DNA of 64,000 bases from NCBI GenBank assembly GCA_023101725.1, contig JALJCO010000016.1:1-64000 (forward strand), given 5' to 3'. The stretch comes from Atherinomorus stipes (taxonomy: Eukaryota > Chordata > Actinopteri > Atheriniformes > Atherinidae). A program made the translations under genes and the position numbers. Under the pieces are notes generated by a model, which worked only from the letters and a program-made list of their open reading frames with translations, was not told the DNA's origin and ran no database searches. Each line of letters opens with the position of its first letter. Within the stretch, counting starts at the first letter, position 1. Positions 38,501-52,871 of the stretch are shown in pieces.

Positions 38501-41500
38501 TGGAATAATCAGAGGTCTCATTCAAACCCAGAATGACTGTGTTCACATCTGTTTGGACTAACTATTTGTTGTTAAAACCTGCCAGTGTGGGAAGTTGACG
38601 ATGTTTGTGGAGCAAAGGGGAGTGCTTAGTGGAAACATTTTTGGAATGATTTTCAGACCAAGCAGGAAGAAATAATAGAAGAATTCAGATATTTTTGCAG
38701 AAAGACAGATCAGGGCCCCAGAGATCCAAGTTTAAATTTCCTGGTAGAATTTATGACTTCTAAATTCTGATTGATTAGGATTTCACAAGTGGAATTAACT
38801 AAATCAATTAAATGGCCTGCACTGTTTTAACTTGGTTATAAGTCATACATAAATTAATGTAACACTGCTGAAGGCTGAAGAAGGCTCTTTGAAAGTAAAG
38901 AAATTATTTAACAACTCTTCAGCTCTTGATGTAAAGTTGGAAAGCTTATAATGGAAGTGGGGAAGAAGGATACAGTATGTATTTAAATGCTTTAATCCAT
39001 CATATCATTACTAACCGACTTGCTGAGACCTTTTGCATTATTTTTTTGGTAAAAACTTTGATCGAAACTCTGTTGTACACAGTCTGATACCTATCTTTTG
39101 CCCCCTAGTGGACACCATATGCACTACAATAACTGACATATCACACGGTAATAAACTGCAAACATACAAAAATTAAATTTTGTTTAAAAAGCCACGCCCA
39201 TGCTGTGTACCAAATTGCCGACTTCCATACTCAACATTCAAAATTCCAAACTGAGTACACTAACCACACTATGTAGTCAATGGCTCAGTATGTGATTTTC
39301 AAGTTTGCGGAGCCGTCCCAAATCGCATACTCCCATGCGGATTACTCACTGGAAATGGAAGCGCAATGTCGACTCCTTCTAGGGAAAGCTACAGTGCACT
39401 GCCAGCATCTTCTGTCGGCACTTTTCACTTTTGAGTGTTATTTCTCATCATGAAAACATGAACATCCTTTGTAAAGCCTTGCCCCAAAAAGCTGCCATTT
39501 TTCATGATTGTGTCAAGTGTCGTCTTCTTTTTCTTCTCTTGAGTTTGTGGCACCTACTGAACCAAATTCAGGACGAGAGAGTGCAGTGAGTGTCCACAGT
39601 CACCTACTCAAAATCTTGATGAGTTTCAGTACGTCATTCGGGTACTTTTGCATTCTCAATTTTTACATAGTATGCATACTGTTTTTCGTTTTGATGCAGC
39701 ATGCTCAAAATTTTCAGTATTGATAATGGAAGTAGGTAATTTTGGACAGCACAGGAGTTGGTAAAATGAATTTTCTTCACATCTGAAGTTGGACTTTAAT
39801 GGGTTAAATGCAGTGGGTGTTCCAGGACATCTAAGATCAACAAAAGATTGTAGGTTGACAGGCTGAAAGTGAGGACCACAGACTCCTGCAGAATGCCGGG
39901 ATACTTGTAATGACAGAAACTAACTAATGTCTCTGCCTTAGTGCCCAGGACTCATACTGACTTTACAAAGGTATTTATGTACTCTGCTCCCTTTACTTGG
40001 AACAAAATTAAAACTTCAGACTTAGCCTCCCTCAGTTTAAATCTCTACATGCTGATGGGAGAAATAGGACTGTGCAGGTGCTTTGTGGCATGATGCTTTG
40101 ACCTGGTGATATTTCTTTTAATACTATTTTATGTTTAAATGTGTGCTTTTATATTTTTATTATATCATGTGTTGTCTCGCTGAACCTTCCTCTCAGCTGT
40201 GATGGCCAGGCTGTGCTCCTATGAGAGATAATTTGTTCTAAAGCATCTGCCTAGAAAAACTGTGGTTAGATTTAAAAAAATTAAATAGTACAACTATTTG
40301 AGGAATAATGTAAGTAATGAACAGGTGTAAATAGTAAATGGATTTTTTATTGACAAATCCCAGCCAAAAGTGTTGCAGATGTTGTCGTAAATATGTCCCC
40401 ATCTGCACTTAAGAGAAAAATAAGCATCTCCACATGTACCAAACGGAAAACTTCATAACATCAGAAGTTAAAACATGCTGATCTCTGCACAGGTCTGAAG
40501 CTGTCAGATATTAACACCAACTTCCTGCCCCATGGGATTTCCTGTTTTTGCATCACAATTGTCCATCATGGATATCTGTATTTGTCGGGTCACGTTACAA
40601 AAACATTTTTGCCCAACCTTGTCATTACCTGTAAGTTTATTTATTTTCTAACTGCTGTCTTGTCTGATAAACATAGCTCACTGTCTGAAATGCACAGGTT
40701 GCTAACAGATAGCATTTAGCAAACTCCGACCGCAGCTTGACCTACTTTCTCTAAATAAGGTTATACCTAAATAAGGTGTAGCCAATCAAAATTAAGTGAA
40801 CTTGGTCTCCAGGTAAAGCTGCATATCATTACTGCTCTCAACTCTTTTACTGGGGAAGGTGGTGTAGCTGCCAAAACAATCCCCCGCTGCAAAAAGTGAA
40901 GTTTTTTTCTTTGGCGAATTGACATATGCGGTAATGGCAACTACATGAACTAGTTTTTACTGCTCTTTCATCACTCCTTTAAAGGCCTCCTTCCACTGAA
41001 AACCCGTTTAACTTGCTCCTTCTGAAATACGGAGGGTTTCCCCTTGTTTACTTACACATGCTGACTTGCTAGCGTTGCGTTCCCCCCAGTCGGCTGTGCT
41101 TCCTCATCACAGAAACAATACGAAGAAAAGAGCGAATCGGGAACAGCCTCGCACTTCTACGTCACATTGCAAATAGTGTATCCCACGTGGGGTTTCTATC
41201 TGTCCATTGGAAGGCAGGTAACCCTCCACTACACACTAGAAGTAAAGACGGCACAACTGTAGCTTCGGAGTTGAGAAGCTAATTAGCTAACTGTTTGTTA
41301 GCATGGCGGAACAAACTTGTTTGTCGGCTCTATTTCCTGTCTAACAAAATAAGAGCGGAGGGCGGAGCTTCCTTCATACACTGATGGAAGGCAGCCAATC
41401 AGACGGAAATTCATGAGAAGGACCCGGAAAAGCTGCCGTTGGACCACAAGCCTCTCTTCTAGTATACAAATACAGCTGGATACAAAGATACCAGAAGGTT

Positions 41501-44500
41501 TTTTTAAACAGAAACGATGCAGAATGCATTCAATTATAATGGAGAACACAGAAATATTAATGAAATCACCATGGAAGTACAACTTCAAGAATCATGGACC
41601 TCCATCATGGACCGCCATATTACATGCAGGACTACTCTGGACATGGTCTCCATGTACACTGGGACTTGGTGTCCACAGGGAGTGTGTCAACATGTCTCTG
41701 CTGTGCAGTGTTTCTCTGCTTAAACACATGGCTGATAAAGCATCGAGGCATTTTAAATTTGAATTGGGTGTGTTGGAGAAGACAAAGGTCTGAAACAGCT
41801 GAACATTCAGGTGAAAAAAACATGTACTTACAGGTTGAGCAGGTTGAGTATTTGCCTTGAAAAAGGAAAACAGTTTGTGTTTATATAGACATATTATTTA
41901 ATCCTTATAATCATTTCATTTTCCTTAACCTAAAAATATATTTTTACATTGTTGCATTACATCAACTTTATTTACAACCCCAATTTCCCAAAACTTGGGT
42001 CACCTGATAAAATTTAAGTACAAACAGAATTTCATTTCTAAATCTCATCAGCATATTTTATTCCCAGTAGAACATAAACATGTTTTATTCCCAGAACATA
42101 AACAACATAGATGATGAAACAGACGTTTTACCATTTGATGGAAAATATGAGTCAATTGTGAATCTGATGCCAGCAACATTTGATTTATTTCACCTGGAAT
42201 TTCCTGGGTAAACTTTGTATTTCTCTGTCAAAGATGGTCAAGTGGTGCACTGTTACAACAGTTGCCCAATAGGATCTGAAGGTCAACTGAGTCAAGTGCC
42301 TCCTCCTGTCACTATATCAAAGCGCAGTCTGATGCATTAGTGTACCTGCCTTCATAACATGCCCTCTGTCCAACATCCAACCTCACTTAACTCGATAGTG
42401 CAGAGCCTGATCTGGTTTTTACCCCCCTCCAGCTGTATCAGCTTCATTTCAGTGACCATTACCTCTTCTCATTTACCGCTGCCCTCCATCTCTCCATTTC
42501 CAAGCCCGTCATCTCATTTAGTGGTTTTAAAAGTGTTATAGAAGACGTTTCTTTCAACAATTTTTACAATATTCAATAAAATTTGGTTCACTGCCCCATA
42601 TGCTATGATTAATTAAAAACTTTAAATACATAAATATTATAATTAAACTGTGAAAGTAATGCGGCTGAAAAAGCATCTGCCAATTATGTCTGCATTCCTT
42701 CTATTTTTCATTTGTCTATTGGCTCGTCGCTTCACTACTTCACTTTTACTACTACTACTACTACTATTTTACTACTTTTACTATTGTGATTGATGGTCAA
42801 TTCAAAGATTAATAGGCAAAACAGATCAATAAAAGTGATTGATTGGTGAGAGTGATACGATGTGCCGGAAGCTGTGTGCTTTCGTCTGATATTTTCAGCA
42901 CTAGTTAATAATTCTGGAAGGATATTTTAATAGTAGATTGTTTTAATTGTAGCTCTCCCTCATCCATGTTCCCTCCTCTTTTTTGCTCATGTTCTCTTAT
43001 CATTGTCTTATCATTTCCTCTATCCATTGTTGGTCATGGCATTTGCTAGATATTGGAAAGTTCCCTCCTCGTTGTCAGTCAGTCGGTCATGGTCTTTGAC
43101 AGATATTGGTAATGTTCTGTCCTCATTTTCCAACACATTCTCACTCCCAACTCATCATATATTGATGCTTGGGCAGGTTCCCTCTGCGTCACCCGCCTAC
43201 ACGCAGGGTATACCCACCTCGTACATGTGATGCAGTGGGTCTCTCATTGAATGTTATGGAATTCCAAAATCGGTGGTACACAAGAGCATAAAGGGGAGCC
43301 TTTTCTGGTGATTTTGATCAGCATAAGATCTGCTGCGATCAATCCTCCAAAGTCGTACGCAGTATAGGGTTGTTTGTGCACATCTGAAATTACTCTCTGA
43401 GCGTATTTCACACGCTCCCTGTCACCCCCTGGCAGCGGCAGGGGGAGAAATGACAGTGAGTCTGACTAAAGAGAAGGAAGTCGATTGAAGAAAGATATTT
43501 AACAACTGGTTGAAACACTTGAGGCAGTATTTAGCTTGACTGGTTGGGAAACTGCCACAGTATTCAGAGGCTGCAGTTCCTCCTTGCAGCCGGTCTCGGT
43601 ACAATTCCCAGCCCGGGACCCGCTGCAGCCCCCACTCTCTGCCCCCCCTTCCCTCTCCTCTCATCCTGTGATATAAAGACCGTCATAGCCTGAAGAAACA
43701 CCTGATTACGATACAACAGTGTGCATTTATTATGTTGCTTATTTGAATTCTGTTTATTTATGTTCACTGAGGAATGTGCATGTATACGACATGAAAAAAG
43801 TTACTCCCAGCCACCGCAACACTGCACATGTCCTGTTTATCCCTTCCTTCCGGCCGGTTGTTAATAGCGTCCTTAACAACCACCATAGCAACATTTACAA
43901 AACCTGAAAGAATGTATGCCAACACGAAAAAGAACTATGGATTGTTTACATGAAATGAATGGATATTATGAGAACAAAGTGAAAATTTTATTACTAGAAA
44001 AGTTATCAGAATAAAGCTGAAGCCGCAATCTAACTCAAAAATATAAATTTGTAGTGAAGATTGGAGGGACATCCACCATTTTTCTTTTGGTCACACCAGG
44101 GAGGAACTCGGCAGTCACGTCACCACCACTAGGAGAAGCTTTTGGATGCTTTTGGACAATTTCCATAACATTCAATGAGAGACCCGCTGAATCACATATG
44201 TACGAGATGGGTATACACTGCGCGTAGACAGGAGACGTGGAGGAAGCCTGCCCAAGCATCAACATATGACGAGCTTTAGAGTGAGAATGTGTTGCTTATT
44301 AGTCATTTTCTATGTCCATTGTTGGTCATGGTATTTGCCAGATATTGGTAATTTTCTCTCCTCGTTGTCAGTAATTTTCTCTAACCACTGTTTTTCATGG
44401 TATTTACCAGATATTGGCAATGTTCTCTCCTCGTCAGTAATTTTCTATGTCCATTGTTGGTCATGGTATTTGTCAGATATTGGTAATGTGCTCTCCTCAT

Positions 44501-45071
44501 TGTCAGTCATTTTCTCTGTCCATTGTTAATCATGGTCTTTGTCCAATGTTGGCAACGTTTTCTCCTCATTGTCAGTTATGTTCTCTGTTTGTTGTCGGTC
44601 ACTGTTAGTCATAGTCTTTGTCTTATATTGGTTATGTTCTCTCCTCATTGTCGGTCATTTTCTCTTTCTATTGTTGATCATGGTTTTTGTCTGATGTTGG
44701 TAAAGTTTTCTCCTTATTGTCAGTCATGTTCTCAGTTCTTTGTTGGTTGCTGTCATTCATAGTCTTTGTCCAATGTGTGTCATTGTCTCTCATTTTTGGT
44801 CATGTTCGAAGGGGGAAATGGAGCGGGAGAAAAAGAAGAAAGGGAATTTAGTCTTTTCCCCCCTTCCTCTCCCCTCGGTTCCCTCATTTTTGGTCATGTT
44901 CTGTCCGTTCCCGTTTTCATTACAAGATTGTTTTCATGTTCTCTGGACATTGTTGGCCATGTTTTTTGTCCATTGTTGGTCATTTTGTTGGTCATATTGT
45001 CTGCCCATAACAAACAAAATGACCAACAATGGACAAACAACATTTGTTGGTTATGTCCCCCTCCCCCGCGT

Positions 45072-45121
<50 letters not shown>

Positions 45122-48100
45122 GGGCTGCCACCTTATCATGGTGGAGGGGTTTGTGTGTTCCAAGGACCCTTGTAGCTGTATTGTCTAAAGCTTATGCCCC
45201 TGGTAGGGTCACCCATAACAGACAGGTCTCTAGGGGATGAACCAAACATCTTTGGAGCCAGGTGTCCCTTGCCTGGATGCACATCACTGGGGCCCCCCTC
45301 TATAGCCAGGCCTGGAGGTAGGGCATGGAGGTGAGCCCCAGTGGTCAGGCGGTCAGGCTCAGTCCAAAAGGACAACATGGGCCCCCCTTGCTGTGGACTC
45401 GCCACCTGCGAGAGGGGCCGTAAGGGTCGGGTGCAGTGTGAGCTGGGTGGCGGCCAAAGGCACGGAGGACGGCTTCCACTTTGCCTCAGAGCATTTTCAA
45501 TGAGCTTTGGTCCAGAGAAGACAGATGGTGGTGGTTCTGGATCCTGATCACATATGGCTTCTTCTCTGCATGATTGAGCTTTAACCTGCATTTGAGGATT
45601 TCTGGGTGAACTGTGAACACAGAGATTTCTGGAATATTCCTGAGTCCATCAGTGGTTTCCGGTAGAGAATAAGGTCTGCTTTAACGCAGAAGATCAGCAT
45701 CCAGCCTTAGTCCCATGCGCACAGAGATTCCTTCTAATTCTCTCCATCTTTTTGATATTTAACACTGTAGCTGGAGGATCTTCAAAGTCTGAGGTCAGTT
45801 TTTTTTCTGTTTTCCATGACATTTTAAAATGGTTCTTTTTCAATGAGATCTATTGTTCATGTTCTATTAGAAATCATATGCATTTTGATGAGATACATAA
45901 ATCTTTTCCCTCCATTTTAACATAGATTTTACTGTGTCCCAAACTTCTTGGACTTGAGGTTGTATAGAGGACTTTTTGACTTTTAACGCCACCCAAAAGA
46001 CTTTACATCACAGAAGCTCAAAGGTACAGTGTGTAAAAATCCAAAGGTCAATGGCAGAAATTAAAATTAGAATTCGAATGCTTTGTCATTGTATACAATG
46101 TATTATGAAATTTAAGACAACTCTCTAGTGATGCAAAAACAGATAAAATACAGATATAAAATGAGAAAACTAGGCAAGCGACAACATGCCATAAAAATCA
46201 ATAAATAAGGAAAAATAACAATACCCCTTATTTATCAGTTATTTAAAGCTACTGCTAATTTAATATATAATCAAAAAATGTTTCTATTGATGTGTAATCA
46301 CTTCTCTAGAACATCTGTCGCATGCTTATTTTCTTAGAATGACTCATTTATATCTACTTGCTGCGGGTGCACATACATGGAGACTGCCACATTTGTGTTG
46401 CTACATTTACTATGGTGTCCCTGAATGGACATAATGTGAGTGACGTGAGAACCCTGAACTTTAAAACTGCTGTACCAGCTTTGTTAAATGGGAGTTAGAG
46501 ACTGTTTGGGATCAGAAATGCCTTAAAAGACATTACATATAGCTCCTCATCGTCCAGTCATGGCTACACCTGAGACCACCGATCCACTCACACATGAAAA
46601 CATTTTTATGTCTGGGAGAATTTTAGTCAATAAACAGCCACTGTACATTCACAACAGTGCTGGAATGTGAAGTCATTGGCTGTGTCTCATGTTGCATCTG
46701 CACACTGCGGAGTGCAGATTCGTCAGCTGCATATGTCACAGGGGCGCATCAAGTACTATCCCATTTCAAAAATGTCTGGAGAAACCTTCGAATCCACCCT
46801 ACAAACTTACACTCTGTTAGGGCTGAAACCAAGAATACATGCGATAAGTATCCTCAGTGGCCTCACCTATCCCAGAATTCATTGCACACGAAATGGGAGG
46901 GAATAAGCAACAGAGCTACGAGTGTAATATTTGGATTTATTCATGGATTTTAAGCATTAAATGGAGAGTGTTTACTGGTTAGAAACAACAGATAGTCTCT
47001 GTGGAAAATTTGAAAGTATGCGGTCAAGCTTAAAAAGAGAGTTTTTACCCCAGAAAATGCATTTTTTTTACATTATTCAGGTGCTAACGAGCGGTTAGTG
47101 GGGTGTTAACATTCAGGTAATAACGGATAAATGAAAAGGAATAAAATATATGGTTCCAATTAAGTTTTTTATTTTTAGATCAGGACCTCCAAATCCGAGA
47201 CCATGGTCCTCACCCGGAAAAGGGAGGAGTGTCCTCTCCGGGTCGGGAGTGAGGTCCTGCCCCAGGTGGAGGAGTTCAGGTATCTCTGGTCTTGTTCACG
47301 AGTGAGGGAAAAATGGAGCGGGAGATGGACAGACAGATCGGTGCGGCGTCTGCAGTGATGCGAACTCTGCATCGGTCCATCGTGGTGAAGAAGGAGCTGA
47401 GCATGAAGTTCTCGATTTACCGTCCATCTACGTTCCTACCCTCACCTATGGCCATGAGCTGTGGGTCATGACCGGAAAAAACGAGATAGCAGGTACAAGC
47501 GGCTGAAATGAGTTTCCTCCGCAGGGTGGCCGGGCTCTCCCTTAGAGATAGGGGGGAGGATCTTGGTCATCCGGGAGGGACTCAAAGTGCAGCCGCTGCT
47601 CCTCTGTATAGAGAGGAGCCAGATGAGGAGGCTCGGGTATCTGGTCAGGATGGCTCCTGGACGCCCCCCTGGTGAGGTGTTCCAGGCACGTCCCATCGGG
47701 GCAAGACCCTGGGGGAGACCCAGGACACGCTGGAGGGACTATGTCTCCCGGCTGGCCTGGAAACGCCTCGGGATCCCCCCGGATGAGCTGGCGGCTGTGG
47801 CCAGAGTGAGGGAAGTCTGGGCTTCCCCGCTTAGGCAACTGCCCCGCGACCCGATAAGCGGAAGAAGACGGTACGGTACAATTGAGTTTTTAAAGCGTAT
47901 CTGACGGAATAAGTGGAAAGAATGTTGTAACTAGACAACTGTGGAGTCTGCAGTTGCTATGCAACGGGACTGGAGCACGGGAAATTATCGTTGGCTAGGA
48001 TGTCCCAATTCAGCAGCCTACTGTTTCAGAAGGTTGCTTTGGAGTGCGCGGACTTCATAGCCTATGCAGTCTGCGCACTTCACAGTGTGCAGACTGCAAC

Positions 48101-50821
48101 ATGAGACAGTTATTCAAAGAAAACATCTTTTCATTCAAATACCCATCTTTATCACTAGATGCCAGTATTTCTTACACACTGTACCTTTAAGATAAAAAAA
48201 CAACTCAATGAATCGAAGGTTGATGTTCAGAAGAATTACTCACCGACCACATATCCCAAGGTACAGCTGTCTGAAAGGAGCATAGCATGGGTTATTGATG
48301 ACAATAATGTCAAGAAGACACTTTCCAACAGCAACTGTCTCATTGCTTTAACTGCAACAGGCAGGTCAGGATTTTGGCAAATTTCAGTTCAACTTTAGTT
48401 AAATATTGTTTATATTTAAGTGAGATGTGAAATCTGAAGCAGGAGAAACATGCCATGTCTGCTGGAAGCTCTGGGCTTAGGTAAGTCATGTAGTTCACAT
48501 ATCCACAGCTGTTATCTCCAGCTGGTCCAAACTAAATTCTAGTCAAACTCTACACCAGAAGCGAGTCTGGTGATTGTAGCTTTCTGGCTTCAGTCTGACA
48601 GTCTTCACTCTGCTGACAGACTTTTTCTGGAGTGAGAGCTTTCAGAGTAACAACGACCTTGCTGGTTCAGGTTGAGCTGCTGACCGTGTTTTGTTAGAGG
48701 TGTTCAGTACCTGTGGAATGGGTGAAACACTTTCATCGGGCTGGAAATCATCAAAGTCGAGATCCAGCAGAGATTCTCCTGGTCGCTCATTGCGCTGCAG
48801 GCAGATTGTAAACAAATAAGTAAAAGGAAAAGTCAGCATTCATTTAAGCATCTATGTTCAGACTGACCTGTGACGGTGAAGGTGCTGGAAGAAATTCTCC
48901 ACCAAACAAGTCGATGATCTGCTCCTCTGCCACCTCCTTGGTAGGTGTGACTTTTGGTGGAGGGGGCACTGGTGGTCCCTTTTTCAGCTGCCAGAATAGA
49001 CAATGAATAGACAATGAGCTCTTAAAATGATTTAAACCATACCAGGTATGGATTAGGGAGAGAGCTGGGGATGAAACTGCAGCACTGTCAAATACTGCAG
49101 CAGCTTTCATGTGACTATAAAACTAAATGTAGATTTTAATGACAGCATGCACTTGATCACTTTCATCTAGTTTCATTCTGTAACAACTGCTTTGACTGAA
49201 GGAAATATCCAATCATCACTGAAGTGACAGGACTGGATGAAAACGGAGAGCTGAACAGATTTCAGGTGTTAAATAAAGAAGAGGAGGATCTTCATCCAGT
49301 AAGACCCTGTTCAGAGAAAAATTTGTTTTTTTTCAGATTGAAATCTTTTAGCTGCTCGGCTCGAACAACTGTAGAAAAGCATTTTACTAAATGATCAGGT
49401 TGCATGTGATCAGTAGCTTCATTCATCACCATGTTGAACCTGCTGAAGATCTCTTGCGGTTTTCTTCTGGTTGCACATGACAGGATTTACTATGCAGGTT
49501 CTGTCCACAAACCCAGTGATAGATGGACGGCGCTCAGAGCAGTTTACAGGGTTGATGGAATCCAAAGTGCTTTATGCTAGAGGTCACATTCACACACACA
49601 TTCACACCCTGACAGGCACATTAGGAGGCAACCTGGGGTTCAGCGTTTTGTCCAAGGATGCTTCCATATGTGGTCCAGGGAAGCCTGGAATCGTTCCACC
49701 AACCCTTCGGTTGACAAACAACTGCTCCTCCTGAGCTGCAGCCACAGAGCAAACAATCCTTACATCAGGGTTTCTCTGGAGACACATTTATGAGCACGTG
49801 TCATGCAGTGGTGACAGCACGCACTGAAAATTGGAGTAGTTCTCTATTTTCTGAATGTAGAGGGACTCGTGAACCCAAGTCACAAATTAAGTCAAAGAAG
49901 ATGAGGAGGTTAGCTAGTAAGAGTCTCTGCAGGACTTTCATGATGTGAGACATCAGGACAACTGGTCTGTAGTCAGCTGGCTCAGCTGGTTGTGGTTTTC
50001 CAGAGCAGTGGAACTCTGCTCTGTCTCAGGCTGGTGGTGAACAGGTTTGAACTGGATATAGTTCTGAGCAGGTCTACAGAACTCGGGGACTGACACCATC
50101 TGGACCTGCAGCCTTGATCTGGTTCAGTTTCTCTAGTTGTTTCTTCATCTGACTGCAGGCAAAGGACCGACTGGTGGTGGAGACAGAGGAGATCTCAGGA
50201 GACAGACGGATGGGCTGGAGGTGGAGATGAATGAGGTCTCGGGAGATGGACGAACAAGGTCTTGGGAGACAGACGAACTGGAGGCAGAGATGGACGGACA
50301 AGGTCTTGGGAGACAGACTGACTGGAGGTGGAGACAGACAGACGAGGTCTCAGGAGACAGACCTACTGGAGGCGGAGACGGACAAGGTCTCAGAAACAGA
50401 CGGATGAGGTCTTAGGAGATGGACGTACTGGAGGTGGAGACGGACGAGGTCTCGGAAACAGACAGACAAGTTCTCGGGAGATGGACGGATGAGATCTCAG
50501 GAGATGGATGGACTGGAGGCAGAGATGGATGTGGTCTCGGAGACAGACACATGGGCATTGTTGTCCCCCATGCCATCACTGATGATAACCTGGAAGATCT
50601 TTCTAACCTCTGGACTTCAGTTTTTCCCAAAAGCAGCTGAGACGTGGACTCGTGTGTCTGCAGGACATACCCACCATTTGTCTGTCCACCTGAAACAACC
50701 TGATGTCCAGAGATCTTGGTAATTTTCCTCTAAATGTCTGTCTTCCCAGTGGTGGAGCCAGAAATTTTTCACTGGGGTGGCCATAAGCAGATACCTCAGA
50801 GCGCATGGTTTATATGTGTAC

Positions 50822-50891
<70 letters not shown>

Positions 50892-51797
50892 GTGAGACAA
50901 TGAAAGTGAAACACTTGGTTTTAGACCACAATCATTTATTAGTATGGTGTGGGGCCTTCTTTTGCGGCCAATACAGCGACAATTCGTCTTGGAAATGACA
51001 TCTCCAAGTCCTGAACAGTGGTCAGAGGGATTTTAAGCCATACTTCTTGCAGGATAGTGACCAGGTCACTACGTGATGCTGGTGGAGGAAAACGTTTCCT
51101 GACTCGCTCCTCCAAAACTCCCCAAAGTGGCTCAATAATATTTAGATCTGGTGACTTTGCAGGCCATGGGAGATGTTCAACTTCACTTTCATGTTCATCA
51201 AACCAATCTTTCACCAGTCTTGCTGTGTGTATTTGTGCATTGTCATCCTGATCCACTGCACCGCCTTCAGGATACAATGTTTGAACCTTTGGATGCACAT
51301 GGTCCTCCAGAATGGTTCAGTAGTCCTTGGCCCATCTAGCACAAGTCCTGGGCCAAGCGAATGCCGCGATTTGGGCCGCTGTGGTTTTACGTTTTTTGGA
51401 TACAATCCGGGTAAGCACCCGAACATCCCGTTCAGACAGCTTCCTCTTGCGTCCACAGTTAATCCTGTTGGATGTGTTTCGTCCTTCTTGGTCATATGCT
51501 GACATTACCCTGGATACTGTGGCTCTTGATACATCCCAAAGACTTGTCTTGGTCACAGATGCGCCAGCAAGACATGCACCAACAATTTGTCCTCTTTTGA
51601 ACTCTGATAGAATGTTGTATGCATTGCAATGTTTTGAGCAAAACCGTGCTTTTTACCTGCTAATTGAACCTTCACACTCTGCTCTTACTGGTACAATGTG
51701 CAATTAATGAATATTTGCCACCAGGCTGGTCTGATTTAGCCATGAAACCTCCCACACTAAAATGACAGGTGTTTCAGTTTCACTGTCTAACCCCTGT

Positions 51798-51844
<47 letters not shown>

Positions 51845-52786
51845 CATACACACACACATATATACACATATACATACACTGCCCGGCCCAAAAAAAAAAG
51901 TCTCCAACAAAAAAAGGTCAAACCTTTCACATTTGGTTGGAGCCTTTAGCTTTGATGGCGGCAGCATTCGCTGTGTTTCCAGAAGCTTCTGCAATGTCAC
52001 CAGATTTATTTGCATCCTGTTGCATCAATTTTTCAACAAGATCTTGATGATGATTGTAGAGTCTGACCACAGCACATCCCAAAGATTCTCAATGGGGTTC
52101 AGGTCTGGACTCTGTGGGGGCCAATCCATGTGTGAAAATGATGTCTGATGATCCCTGAACCATCTTTCACAATCTGAGCCCGATAAATTCTGGCACGGCC
52201 ATATTCCAAGATGGCCGTGCCATCAGGAAAGAAACATCCATTGATGGAATAACCTGCTCATTCAGTATATTCAGGTATCAGCTGACCTCATTATCTGAGC
52301 TCATACTGTTGCTGAACCTGGACCTGAGCAACTGCAGCAACCCCAGATCATCACACTGCCCCCACAGGCTCATACAGTAGCACTAGGCATGATGCTGCAT
52401 CACTTCATCTGCCTTTCCAGCCACATTTCTTCCTGGAAGACGATGGTCCACTATCCTTCCAGTTTTTCAGAATGCGTTGGACTGTTCTGAACCCAGTTTT
52501 AGTAGTTTCTGCATCTCCTTAGATGTTTTCACCTCTTGATGCCAATGATCTGACCCTTCTCAGACAGACTAACATCTTTTCCACCACCACGGATGTGTCT
52601 TTCCACATGGTTGTTTAGGAAATGAGAAGCAACTCATTGCACCAGTTGGGGTTAAATAACTTGTTGCAGCTGAAAGATAATCGCCCATCATGTAATTATC
52701 CAATAGGAGGCTCCGACCTGTTTGCTTAGTTAAATCCAGGTGGCGACTTTTTTTTTTTGGCCAGGCAGTGTGTGTGTGTGTGTGTG

Positions 52787-52871
<85 letters not shown>

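Noticed and set aside
44740..45240. 166-codon frame through (CA)n
   Set aside because: Composed of minisatellite and dinucleotide repeat translation.
45136..45591. 151-codon minus-strand frame, Pro-rich
   Set aside because: Antisense to LINE-like sequence; no splice consensus or amph similarity.
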